A stretch of DNA of 64,000 nucleotides from Mesodorylaimus sp. YZB2_4 (lineage: Eukaryota; Nematoda; Enoplea; Dorylaimida; Dorylaimidae). Within the stretch, counting starts at the first letter, position 1. Each line of letters opens with the position of its first letter. Location of the stretch: the NCBI GenBank assembly GCA_030248295.1, contig JASANH010000833.1, forward strand, positions 62,001 through 126,000. Reading direction: 5' to 3'. The translations under genes and the position numbers were made by a program. The notes below the pieces were generated by a model. That model ran no database searches. It worked only from the letters and a program-made list of their open reading frames with translations, and had not been told where the DNA came from. This document shows, piece by piece, positions 45,290-52,675 of this stretch.

Positions 45290-45574
45290 ATGGAATTGAT
45301 AATTGTTGGAGAGTATACTTGTCCTATTTGCTTGTACCTTACAGAATTGTTAAAAAGCAATTTAATATCGTATGTTTTTTACAGTTTTAATGATTTGTTG
45401 ATGTTGAATAAAGAAGAAATTTTGAAAATAATTAATTCAAAAGAAAATTTTACATTTAAAATTCCATACGTTTTCTTAAACAATAAAAAAACTAATAATT
45501 TGCTCAACTTAAATACAGAACAATTTATTAAAAACATTAAATCACTCACAGAAGTTTCAACTGCTGACAATTGA
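45290..45574 (+). CDS. Glutaredoxin/thioredoxin-like protein (G4-type)
   Basis: 94 residues. An N-terminal beta strand leads to CPIC (11-14), followed by a helix, and later FKIPYVF (56-62) supplies the cis-Pro of the thioredoxin fold. The size fits poxvirus glutaredoxin-like proteins G4 (124) and O2 (108). G4 is part of the disulfide relay that oxidises entry proteins. The start in GTTAATAAATGG (late) and the divergent neighbour, the Cys-rich entry protein, support that role. Confidence 0.65.
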   Translation: MELIIVGEYTCPICLYLTELLKSNLISYVFYSFNDLLMLNKEEILKIINSKENFTFKIPYVFLNNKKTNNLLNLNTEQFIKNIKSLTEVSTADN

Positions 45575-45580
45575 CGAAAT

Positions 45581-45594
45581 TCTGAAAAAATACG
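45581..45594 (+). promoter_or_regulatory. Early-type promoter of the family 1 gene at 45642
   Basis: TCTGAAAAAATACG lies about 48 bases before the ATG and fits the poxvirus early core (TGAAAAA with a following purine/pyrimidine start region). Confidence 0.6.
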
Positions 45595-45641
45595 TTTTAA
45601 AACTAAGCTTTTGAATTACATACAGACAGACACTTTCTAAA

Positions 45642-46877
45642 ATGGAAAACCCTGAAAATATTAAATTATTTATGCAAAATCTTTTTAAAAAAGAATTTGA
45701 AACCAAATCAGAAATTTCAATGGCAGAACTAAAAAAAAATATAGCTTCTGAGACTGAAGTTCAGTTTACATTTTACAATCATTCTTTACAATTGGAGAAA
45801 ATTAAAACTGCGCGGCAAATTGAAATTAACCAGTTGTATTTTTCTGCAGTAGATTTTTGTAAAACAATCAAAGAGTTAAAAATTAATCCGAAAACACTAA
45901 AGCTGCCAAAAATTTTTATTGAAAAAAATAAACTCCACTTTACAACTTTAGAAGCATTAATTCACACAATTTTGACAATTTCAAATTGTCAAATTTCAGA
46001 GTCAGGACCTAATAAATTCAGACCATTTGTCAAAAACAAGATAATAAGCAACGTCGAAACTATCTTTAACAACTTGTATTATTATTTACTTTCTTTAAAA
46101 GCTTTTGAATACAAAGTAAAAAAAGACGATACTACTCTTCAGTCAGTAATCACTGCTTATATTTTCTCTAGGTGTAAAAAATACACCATTGAAGACGTTC
46201 TAAGTTACGAACCACTTAATCAAGTTTTTGGATTGAACGATCCGTTATCCGAGTTAGTCGATACTGTTGCAGATTACTATACAGACAAAAAAGGAGTTTC
46301 ATCTGTGATTAAGTTGGCTCCCGAACCAACTAAAAATTTTCAAACGAAAATAATAATGGAAAACAAGCTTTATGAAAACCAATATATGGAGGTATTTTTC
46401 TTTATGTATTTAACACTTGAACCATACCTATTTAATAAAAACTTTTCACAAAGTAGTAAGGATAAAACTTCAAAAAGAGTTGTCGACGTAGATTACGAGT
46501 GGCAAAGAGTTCCAGATAAAACTTCCTTTGACAAAAGCCAACTCGGAGATTTTTCATTGTTGGGAATAGTAGATAGCAACAACCCGCTTACGTGTTTTGC
46601 ATATAGAATCAGATATGGAAATTTTAGAGATTTACTAGTTTCGATGTTTTGTTACCAATACGATGTTTTTTCATTGATTGAAAACTTTAAAACATACTTG
46701 GTGCCTACTCTTTTTAAGACAAATTCGTTGCAGATTACCGAAAAAGATGAACAAAAAGATGATGACCAACCAGATGATGACAAACAAGTAAACAGATCGT
46801 TTTCAGATTCTTCAGACTCTTCAGACTCTTCAGATTTTTCAGACTTTTCAGACTCTCCAAACTTTTACACGTTATAG
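45642..46877 (+). CDS. Family 1 early protein (member 1)
   Basis: 411 residues. Family 1 members share an IETIF-like helix in the middle (here NVETIFNNL, about 128-136), a Y/F-x-RC-type segment (YIFSRCKK), an aromatic helix ending in Glu-Pro (VFFFMYLTLEPYLF, about 250-263) and a C-terminal RYGNFRDLLVSMF block. This member has an extra acidic tail of Asp and Ser-Asp repeats (about 370-405). It has no signal peptide or membrane span. An early promoter is upstream and a T5NT terminator downstream. Function unknown; early timing and tandem duplication suggest a host-interaction role. Confidence 0.65.
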   Translation: MENPENIKLFMQNLFKKEFETKSEISMAELKKNIASETEVQFTFYNHSLQLEKIKTARQIEINQLYFSAVDFCKTIKELKINPKTLKLPKIFIEKNKLHFTTLEALIHTILTISNCQISESGPNKFRPFVKNKIISNVETIFNNLYYYLLSLKAFEYKVKKDDTTLQSVITAYIFSRCKKYTIEDVLSYEPLNQVFGLNDPLSELVDTVADYYTDKKGVSSVIKLAPEPTKNFQTKIIMENKLYENQYMEVFFFMYLTLEPYLFNKNFSQSSKDKTSKRVVDVDYEWQRVPDKTSFDKSQLGDFSLLGIVDSNNPLTCFAYRIRYGNFRDLLVSMFCYQYDVFSLIENFKTYLVPTLFKTNSLQITEKDEQKDDDQPDDDKQVNRSFSDSSDSSDSSDFSDFSDSPNFYTL

Positions 46878-46902
46878 ATTACTAATAGAATACTATTATT
46901 TT

Positions 46903-46909
46903 TTTTTAT
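46903..46909 (+). terminator. Early transcription terminator (T5NT)
   Basis: TTTTTAT lies 26 bases after the stop of the family 1 gene. It matches the poxvirus early termination signal and pairs with the early promoter at 45581. Confidence 0.5.
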
Positions 46910-46922
46910 TAGCGATTAACTT

Positions 46923-46939
46923 TTGTTGAAAAAATACTT
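46923..46939 (+). promoter_or_regulatory. Early-type promoter of the family 1 gene at 46969
   Basis: TTGTTGAAAAAATACTT ends 29 bases before the ATG, the usual distance for a poxvirus early promoter. Confidence 0.6.
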
Positions 46940-46968
46940 TTGTAAAAAGTATACATAAGTTTTTAATT

Positions 46969-48021
46969 ATGACTACCAAGTCGAATTGTAAAAGTGTAGA
47001 AACAATTTTAAAAGAACTTTTTTCAGGAACTGATTCAGTTGAATTTATTAAATTAGCCGCTAAATTAGAATTGGATAAATCACCAAGTTTTATTTTTTAT
47101 GGTAGTCCAGAAAAACACGAAAAAATGCTAATTAAATACAGAAATAAAGAAATCAACAATTTGTATTCTTCTTTAATAGATTTTTATGAATTGGGTACTT
47201 CCATCTCTGTCTGTCAGGATATAAGGCTAAATATGCCTATTGTTTTTACAAAAAACATAAGAGACAAATTTAAATCATTAAATTTGATGATTGAAACAAT
47301 TGTAAAAATATTAAAAAGTAACAAAGAGCTAGATCGTAAATCATTAGACTCGTATGTACTTAGCAAAATTAGAATCACAATTGAAACAATTTTTAACGAA
47401 ATTGGAAAAACTTTGTTTTTAAAACGGTACCAGTTAAAACTCGACAAAAATGACGACGCTTTAAAAAACGCAATCGACTTGTATGTTGATTGTAGATGTG
47501 AACATATAGAAAAAAAAAATAAAGATGTACTAGAACACATACCACACATAAGATTTGATAGAATTGACTTTGTTAATATACGTCCTAATAGTTCAAAATT
47601 TGTATACGGACTTGCCGACTATCTTTACGATGAACTTGACAGAGTTAGAGAGCAGACGCAAAAAAAAGAATTTACTTTTGATAAGTTTTGTGAAAATTTT
47701 TACGAGAATTCAATTATTGAACTATTTTTCTTTCTTTATTTTATGTTTGAGCCATACAATTTTTACAAAGTTCCAACTACAACTCCAAGAATAATTGACA
47801 GAAACTACGAATACAACAATAAAATCTCTTCCAACCCTAAAAACTCTTCCGATAAGCTTGGTGACGAACAGTTTACCAAAATGTATTTATTAGGCAACTC
47901 AGAAACAACTAATACTATTCCACTTAGTCATTTTGAATTTAGAATCAAATATGGAGCATTTAGAAATTTGCTTATTGAAATGTTTTATAGACAATTTCTG
48001 AAAATGAAAAAAAGTTTGTAA
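46969..48021 (+). CDS. Family 1 early protein (member 2)
   Basis: 350 residues. It is close to member 1, with ITIETIFNEI, a VDCRCEHI segment, IELFFFLYFMFEPYNF and a final FRIKYGAFRNLLIEMF block. It has the most typical length of the family. It is soluble by appearance and has no Cys cluster. A run of nine T (48035-48043) after the stop contains T5NT. It forms a tandem pair with member 1. Confidence 0.65.
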   Translation: MTTKSNCKSVETILKELFSGTDSVEFIKLAAKLELDKSPSFIFYGSPEKHEKMLIKYRNKEINNLYSSLIDFYELGTSISVCQDIRLNMPIVFTKNIRDKFKSLNLMIETIVKILKSNKELDRKSLDSYVLSKIRITIETIFNEIGKTLFLKRYQLKLDKNDDALKNAIDLYVDCRCEHIEKKNKDVLEHIPHIRFDRIDFVNIRPNSSKFVYGLADYLYDELDRVREQTQKKEFTFDKFCENFYENSIIELFFFLYFMFEPYNFYKVPTTTPRIIDRNYEYNNKISSNPKNSSDKLGDEQFTKMYLLGNSETTNTIPLSHFEFRIKYGAFRNLLIEMFYRQFLKMKKSL

Positions 48022-48034
48022 TTTTTTAATACTA

Positions 48035-48043
48035 TTTTTTTTT
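48035..48043 (+). terminator. Early transcription terminator (T-run)
   Basis: Nine T beginning 14 bases after the stop of the family 1 gene satisfy the T5NT rule. Confidence 0.45.
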
Positions 48044-48142
48044 AAAAACTATCTAATATTTGAATAGTCAAATTAGTTAAAAAAATAATATATCCAACTA
48101 ATAATCATTTAGTAGTCAGTCATTTAATAGTCATTTAGTAAT

Positions 48143-48748
48143 CTACAAATATTTATCCAACTCTCTGATTTTTAATGAAAGTGCGCAAAATTCATCATGT
48201 GTGATATTACATATTCGACTCCAAAATTTAAATTTTTTATGATCGTTTACAACATACGACAAATCGCTAACAACAAAAAGTTTAAGTCCCAAATTAATCC
48301 ATTGCTGGACCATTTGTAAACATTCGGCCACTACGTCAAATGATTCTATTTCTTTAAGTGAAATTCTTCTAGTGGTGTATTCTTTAGGAACTTCTTCCAA
48401 TTGAAAAATATCAAAATCAAAACCACCGTAACAATCGTCTACTATTTGATCGATTACCATCATTTTATTGTTGTAGTGCCACGACAGATGGTTAGTAATT
48501 TCAATTTCGTTTTTGTCTTTTTCTTTGGGTTTTAAAAATCTTTTTTTTGGAAACTTAGTTTCAGTAAATCGACCCAATTTTAATGTAAAACTTTTTACCA
48601 CATTAATAAGTGCTTTCACGGCTAAAATCCTGTATTTTCTGTAAGTTTCTTCGTCCGTATCTTTCAGATTGAATTTTACTACTTTTAGTGATCTTTCAAC
48701 TTGTCTAACTCTCAATTTTACCTCCGCGAAATTGTCGATTCCGATCAT
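48143..48748 (-). CDS. Family 2 protein (AT-rich member)
   Basis: 201 residues, all helix-type composition. The segment TDEETYRKYRILAVKALI (about 31-48) resembles TDEENSTKYLKLAI in the gene at 49138 and a DETFRRNRIVF segment in the GC-rich gene at 51734. This suggests one divergent family on the - strand. The C-terminus is basic and aromatic. A weak TGAAATTT early-like element lies about 40 bases upstream. Function unknown. Confidence 0.55.
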   Translation of the reverse strand: MIGIDNFAEVKLRVRQVERSLKVVKFNLKDTDEETYRKYRILAVKALINVVKSFTLKLGRFTETKFPKKRFLKPKEKDKNEIEITNHLSWHYNNKMMVIDQIVDDCYGGFDFDIFQLEEVPKEYTTRRISLKEIESFDVVAECLQMVQQWINLGLKLFVVSDLSYVVNDHKKFKFWSRICNITHDEFCALSLKIRELDKYL

Positions 48749-48804
48749 TTTGATTAGCGTTATTAAATAGTTGGTAAAAAAATTTCATTATTAGTCTGAT
48801 GGTA

Positions 48805-49101
48805 TTACATTTCTTCTACACATAACTCGGCTAATCTTTTAACAATTTCGTCTATAATTTGTCTTTTGTATTTCCGATCGTAGTATATCTTAAAACAAGC
48901 CATATACTCTAAATACGTCATAGTATGTTGTTGTCTTTTTAGTTGTCTTTTGATTTCTTTGTCAATATCAGTTTTAAGTGTTGTTAAAAGTATCGACAAA
49001 AGATGCGGTAAATCACGGTTTATTTTTTGTTTTATTATGTTATCGATTGCCTGTTTAACTATATTGAATAAATTCTGATCGACTTCCAGGTCCATGTCCA
49101 T
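48805..49101 (-). CDS. Small basic helical protein, unknown
   Basis: 98 residues, helical, with an acidic first ten residues and a basic middle (KRQLKRQQ). It lies between two family 2 genes on the same strand and may be a short relative or remnant. An early-like TTTGAAATAAAA is present upstream. No family is recognised. Confidence 0.45.
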   Translation of the reverse strand: MDMDLEVDQNLFNIVKQAIDNIIKQKINRDLPHLLSILLTTLKTDIDKEIKRQLKRQQHTMTYLEYMACFKIYYDRKYKRQIIDEIVKRLAELCVEEM

Positions 49102-49137
49102 AGTGGCTATCAGTAATTAGTAATCAGTAATTTTATT

Positions 49138-50217
49138 TCAAACTTTCAAGGTGTATCGATGGTCAATATTGGCTTTGATTCTTTTGATTTGGTGAACTTT
49201 ATCAAAAAATCGATTAATTAATTTCAAATATGCCCTTAGCCACATATCAAAATTTTCAGTAATAAATTTTTCATCTGAGAGTGTGCACATATATATCTGA
49301 TTTGTCAAAAGTCCGTCTACTAATTTAAACAGTTCTGAAATAATGTTTTTAGTACATTTATTTAAGTATTGATCTTCTATGCTCATAGAATCAAGTTTGT
49401 TTTTGTCAATTTTAAAGGAACAATTAGACGACGTCAGTTTTTGTGTAAATAATCTGTGAACGATTGATAAATTGTTCAGATAATAATTAAACGCGTTGTT
49501 ATCAAAGTACCCATTAGAGTTAAACGCTACAAAGTGTTGGTAACTATCGCCAGTTTTGTTAAAACCTTTAGTTTTGTCATAAAGTTCAAAATTATCAAAG
49601 TTACCAGAAAGTTCAAATTTGTCAAAAGTACCAAAGGTACCAAAAATATCAAAAGTCTTAGAACGTCCAATTTTTCCAAATAGTTTTCCAGATTCAAAAT
49701 TATCAAAATTCGGACGATTACCAAAAATTTTAACACTATCTGAAATACAAAACTTTTTAAAAGCGTTTAACTCGTTAAAAATACTACAGATATAAAACTT
49801 GTTTGGAGATAGATGCGAGTCAAAATTATTAAAGATATTAAATCTCAGACTATCGAGCTCATTTAAACTTTTAGCGAAATTAAAAAGTTTACAAAGTCTG
49901 TTTATGTCAACATCGTATAATTTATCATACAATTTATACGGATCTTCTATTTCTTTTTTAGGTTTTGGATCAGGAATTTTTATTTTTTTATTTGTAATTG
50001 GAAGATTGTACGTAATATACATTTGAAAACTCTTAAATTCAAGCTCTAAAAGGTTGTCAATTTCTAAGATTGCCAATTTTAAATACTTTGTAGAGTTTTC
50101 TTCGTCTGTACACAAAACATTTTCTTCCAAGTAAACACGTAGTTGGTGGATTTTTACAGCCAGCTCAACAAAATGTTTAACATAATACGAATTTTTTAAA
50201 TTGGCAAAACTATTCAT
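49138..50217 (-). CDS. Family 2-related protein with Phe-rich repeats
   Basis: 359 residues starting in GCATAAATG. The N-terminal part resembles the gene at 48143 (TDEE ... KYLKLAI). The middle (about 165-220) holds repeats of F-x2-F, NFDNFE, TFGTF and KFELSGNF type, recalling FG-repeat sequences. They derive from short DNA repeats near 49590-49690. The C-terminus is helical and basic. Unlike the other family members it has a late-type TAAATG. Function unknown. Confidence 0.55.
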   Translation of the reverse strand: MNSFANLKNSYYVKHFVELAVKIHQLRVYLEENVLCTDEENSTKYLKLAILEIDNLLELEFKSFQMYITYNLPITNKKIKIPDPKPKKEIEDPYKLYDKLYDVDINRLCKLFNFAKSLNELDSLRFNIFNNFDSHLSPNKFYICSIFNELNAFKKFCISDSVKIFGNRPNFDNFESGKLFGKIGRSKTFDIFGTFGTFDKFELSGNFDNFELYDKTKGFNKTGDSYQHFVAFNSNGYFDNNAFNYYLNNLSIVHRLFTQKLTSSNCSFKIDKNKLDSMSIEDQYLNKCTKNIISELFKLVDGLLTNQIYMCTLSDEKFITENFDMWLRAYLKLINRFFDKVHQIKRIKANIDHRYTLKV

Positions 50218-50461
50218 TTATGCTCTTTTAAATTTTTAGTGGTTTTGTATGTGTATTAATTATTTCAGATAACATTTCAACTACAGATTAAAGTTAAAAT
50301 TTTGTCAGCAGTAGAAAATACTAAATTTCCCAGTTATTGCCCAAAAAAAAACCCAAAAAAAATGCCAAATATTGGCAAATGCCAAATGTTGGCAAATGAC
50401 AAAGATTATTGCCAATATTGGCAAATCAAAAACGCCAGCCAAATGTTGGCAGCGTGCGCGC
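50218..50461. other. Intergenic region with palindrome array
   Basis: No gene. It contains A-tracts next to CCC (A-run at 50343-50350, a T-run on the - strand that can end the GC-rich gene's early transcript) and the palindromes described separately. Confidence 0.6.
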
Positions 50462-50482
50462 TCACGCCCACCAAGTGTTGGC
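50363..50482. repeat. Array of TTGGC/GCCAA palindromes
   Basis: Near-palindromes TGCCAAATATTGGCA (50363-50377), TGCCAAATGTTGGCA (50380-50394), the perfect palindrome TTGCCAATATTGGCAA (50409-50424), GCCAAATGTTGGC (50438-50450) and CCAAGTGTTGG (50471-50481, inside the gene end) follow one another. They resemble NFI-type half sites with a three-base spacer, or small hairpins. Confidence 0.8.
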
Positions 50483-51205
50483 AGGGTGATTCTCGTCCAT
50501 GTCGCAGGGAGCCACCAAGCAGTTGCTCCTCACTTGTTCGAATTGGCGCAAATCGTTCCAGATGATCGCGCAGGCTTGTCGAAACTTGCCCGCGTCCTTC
50601 TTCTTCGAATACTTTCGCAACTGGTGTTCACCAACAATTACGAAAGTGATCATCGCCAACAATTCGCTCATCATGCCACCGTAGAACGACAACCAGTTGC
50701 CGCTCAAAACCTCGTCGGTGGTCTTGTCCTTCAAGACGTCAGTGTGACCGTGTTGGATCGCTTTCTCGATCAGAGGAAGTTTCTCCAATTCGGTCTCGAG
50801 CTTGTTCTTAAGCTCCAATCGTTCGGCAATCAACTCCGTGCAGATTTCCCAATCAGAGTAGGTAGTCTCCAGCAGGCGAAGATTTGCCGAAACGAATTTT
50901 TTCAACGGATCGAAGTAGCATGTTACGATCCGTTTGTACTCGATCGCCATGAAGGACTGCAGCTCCCGCAGTCTGCGCAAGTATGCGGGCCGCAATTTCG
51001 TGTTCTTTTTTATGAGCGCCACCAACATGGCGTGCTCCTTCATTCCTTTTTTCTCGTACCAACGAACATGTTGGACTAGTTCGTGGTAGAGACTCGTCAT
51101 TTCGGATTTCGTCTTGATCTTAAAGCCCGGTGGGCGGACTTTTGCTGGCGTGGTCGGCACGCGACGAATGTGAATACCGCCGTTCTTTGTTTTCAACTGT
51201 TGCAT
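50462..51205 (-). CDS. GC-rich family 2 protein (member A)
   Basis: 247 residues from the ATG at 51205. An upstream ATG at 51283 would add a leader that overlaps the early promoter, so it is not used. The codon use is strongly GC-richer than that of the core genes. The segment VRWYEKK (near residue 50) matches VWYKK in the gene at 57663, and the following helices align loosely, so they are paralogues. It has a basic N-terminus and helical body. The conserved 47-bp leader with TGAAAAAAAATCAT lies upstream. It is possibly of foreign origin. Function unknown. Confidence 0.6.
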   Translation of the reverse strand: MQQLKTKNGGIHIRRVPTTPAKVRPPGFKIKTKSEMTSLYHELVQHVRWYEKKGMKEHAMLVALIKKNTKLRPAYLRRLRELQSFMAIEYKRIVTCYFDPLKKFVSANLRLLETTYSDWEICTELIAERLELKNKLETELEKLPLIEKAIQHGHTDVLKDKTTDEVLSGNWLSFYGGMMSELLAMITFVIVGEHQLRKYSKKKDAGKFRQACAIIWNDLRQFEQVRSNCLVAPCDMDENHPANTWWA

Positions 51206-51235
51206 TTTGATGCGACGATGCGAAGCGGTGTGATA

Positions 51236-51282
51236 GCGGTAGTGGTACCTGCAATAGGTAATTATGATATGATTTTTTTTCA
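51236..51282 (-). promoter_or_regulatory. Conserved 47-bp early promoter/leader block, copy 1
   Basis: On the - strand it begins TGAAAAAAAATCAT (early core, 51269-51282) and continues with TATTGCAGGTACCACTA. It is 43/47 identical to 52547-52593 in front of the gene at 51734. A short GATGCGACGATGCG element separates it from the start codon. Confidence 0.7.
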
Positions 51283-51519
51283 TACTTGAACAACAATTAA
51301 CAACAAATTTAACCATAAAATGAGTTGATTAAATTATTAAAAAAAAAATGTAAGCAAGGTATACAGCGGCAACCCAAAAAAAAAGCTTTCCAAAGCAAGA
51401 TGCGACAAATAATATAAGCGGGCGTAGTCAGTAAGCAGAATAGTCCACCAACTTCTGTGAGCGGATCCCGTGACCCATGCCACGGGACAGTCGAAACGTA
51501 GATTCACGAAACTACAGTA

Positions 51520-51657
51520 GTGTGTCAGGAATGGTCCCAGAGAGTGTCCAAGTGTGAGCGGATTTCTAGCATGTGCCAGAAACTGTCTTTTTATCCGTGG
51601 ATTCAGAAACTGCGTGGTGTGTCAGGAATGGTCCCAGAGAGTGTCCAAGTGTGAGCG
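51520..51657. repeat. 41-bp perfect direct repeat, 97-bp period
   Basis: The two copies at 51520-51560 and 51617-51657 are identical, and the sequence just before each (GATTCACGAAACT and GATTCAGAAACT) is also similar. Confidence 0.9.
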
Positions 51658-51667
51658 AAGGTCAACG

Positions 51668-51720
51668 ATGCGACGATGCGATGCGACGATGCGATGCGAC
51701 GATGCGATGCGACGATGCGT
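51668..51720. repeat. GATGCGAC microsatellite, left of the cassette
   Basis: Repeated GATGCGAC and GATGC units. A related array in the same orientation is at 52455-52545, so the two arrays flank the gene at 51734. Confidence 0.85.
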
Positions 51721-51733
51721 GCTGTGGGTGGTC

Positions 51734-52453
51734 TTACAATCTATCCACAGCGTCTGCTACGAAATTCACCGCTGCAAAGAACTCCAAATTGCAGCGGGCC
51801 ACTTCTTCGCGGCAGAAATCGACTTTCACCAAAGCCGAATTATCCGTAGCAGTGACCGGATCTCGATTTCGGTCACGCATCTGCTCCACGACGACGTACA
51901 AGCGCGCCAACAAATTCAACACGGTGTCGAACTTGTCCAGGCACTCCATCACGTCGTTCTTGGCCAGGATGTCCTTGCGTGGTCTAAAAGGAACACCCTT
52001 CCAATCCACGTAGGCGACCAGTTCGTCGCCTGCCAACGCCTTGTTGTCAACGTAGACGCGGGCAACAAGGTCAGCGAGTTCCGAATCGAGCGTCCATTGG
52101 AAATGCTCCTTCACCGGGTGGTCCGCGCGAAATCGTTGGCAAGTTTCCGAGACCGGAATCCTGCTGCAGATTTTTTTGTGGACCACCATGGCGAACGTTT
52201 CCAATGCGCTGTTCATCTTCCGAATGAAGACGATTCGATTTCGCCGGAAGGTCTCGTCCTCGAACGCGGGGATGTTCTGTTCCGCGTAGTCCCAGACCTT
52301 CAATCTGAAATACATTCGGTGATGGTCTTCACGAAGTATTTCAAATTCCAGGCGGTCACGAGCCCTCTTCAATCGAGCCAACGCACTGAGGATCGGAACC
52401 GATGACAGTTCTTCAGTGCGTTGGTGGGTCATGTCCAGCTTTGAGCAGGCCAT
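51734..52453 (-). CDS. GC-rich family 2 protein (member B)
   Basis: 239 residues from the ATG at 52453 (MACSKLDM). The frame upstream consists only of translated GATGCG repeats. GC content is high. A DETFRRNRIVFIRKM segment resembles the family 2 element of the gene at 48143. The protein is helical, with scattered Cys and charged patches. It lacks membrane segments. The 47-bp leader lies further upstream behind the repeat array, giving an unusually long 5' leader of about 125 bases. Function unknown. Confidence 0.6.
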   Translation of the reverse strand: MACSKLDMTHQRTEELSSVPILSALARLKRARDRLEFEILREDHHRMYFRLKVWDYAEQNIPAFEDETFRRNRIVFIRKMNSALETFAMVVHKKICSRIPVSETCQRFRADHPVKEHFQWTLDSELADLVARVYVDNKALAGDELVAYVDWKGVPFRPRKDILAKNDVMECLDKFDTVLNLLARLYVVVEQMRDRNRDPVTATDNSALVKVDFCREEVARCNLEFFAAVNFVADAVDRL

Positions 52454-52454
52454 G

Positions 52455-52545
52455 ATGCGCGATGCGACGATGGTGATGCGATGCGATGCGATGCGATGCG
52501 ATGCGATGCGACGGTGCGATGATGCGACGGTGCGATGCGAGAGAT
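52455..52545. repeat. GATGCG microsatellite in the leader of member B
   Basis: GATGCGATGCG and GACGGTGCGATGATGCG units fill the space between the start codon at 52453 and the conserved leader block at 52547. Confidence 0.85.
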
Positions 52546-52546
52546 T

Positions 52547-52593
52547 GCGATAGTGGTACCTGCAATAGGCAATTCTGAGATGATTTTTTTTCA
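52547..52593 (-). promoter_or_regulatory. Conserved 47-bp early promoter/leader block, copy 2
   Basis: It differs from copy 1 at four positions. The early core TGAAAAAAAATCAT is at 52580-52593 on the - strand. The ATG present at the edge of copy 1 is GTG here, so the conserved block is unlikely to be coding. Confidence 0.7.
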
Positions 52594-52625
52594 CAAATAT
52601 ACATAAATGTCGAAATCAACTATAA

Positions 52626-52639
52626 TGTTGAAAAAAGAT
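52626..52639 (+). promoter_or_regulatory. Early-type promoter of the family 1 gene at 52676
   Basis: TGTTGAAAAAAGAT lies 36 bases before the ATG and matches the motif of other family 1 genes. Confidence 0.6.
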
Positions 52640-52675
52640 GAGGTATAAATCGTACATTGCGTACAATTTTTGATA

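Larger units (their letters stand above)
51317..51733. other. GC-rich intergenic region with repeats
   Basis: No gene is supported here. It holds a perfect 41-bp direct repeat (51520-51560 and 51617-51657) and a GATGCGAC microsatellite (51668-51720). ORFs on the + strand here are repeat-driven and antisense to the family 2 gene. Confidence 0.6.

Noticed and set aside
50302..51079. + strand ORFs opposite the GC-rich gene (50302, 50372, 51554)
   Set aside because: Long antisense ORFs are expected opposite GC-rich genes. They have Arg/His/Gln-rich, repeat-driven composition and no early promoter.
51236..51282. Spliced leader or intron suggested by TTGCAG followed by G
   Set aside because: Cytoplasmic poxvirus-type transcription has no splicing, there is no matching donor, and the block is better explained as promoter plus leader. 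It would matter only if the region were host DNA.
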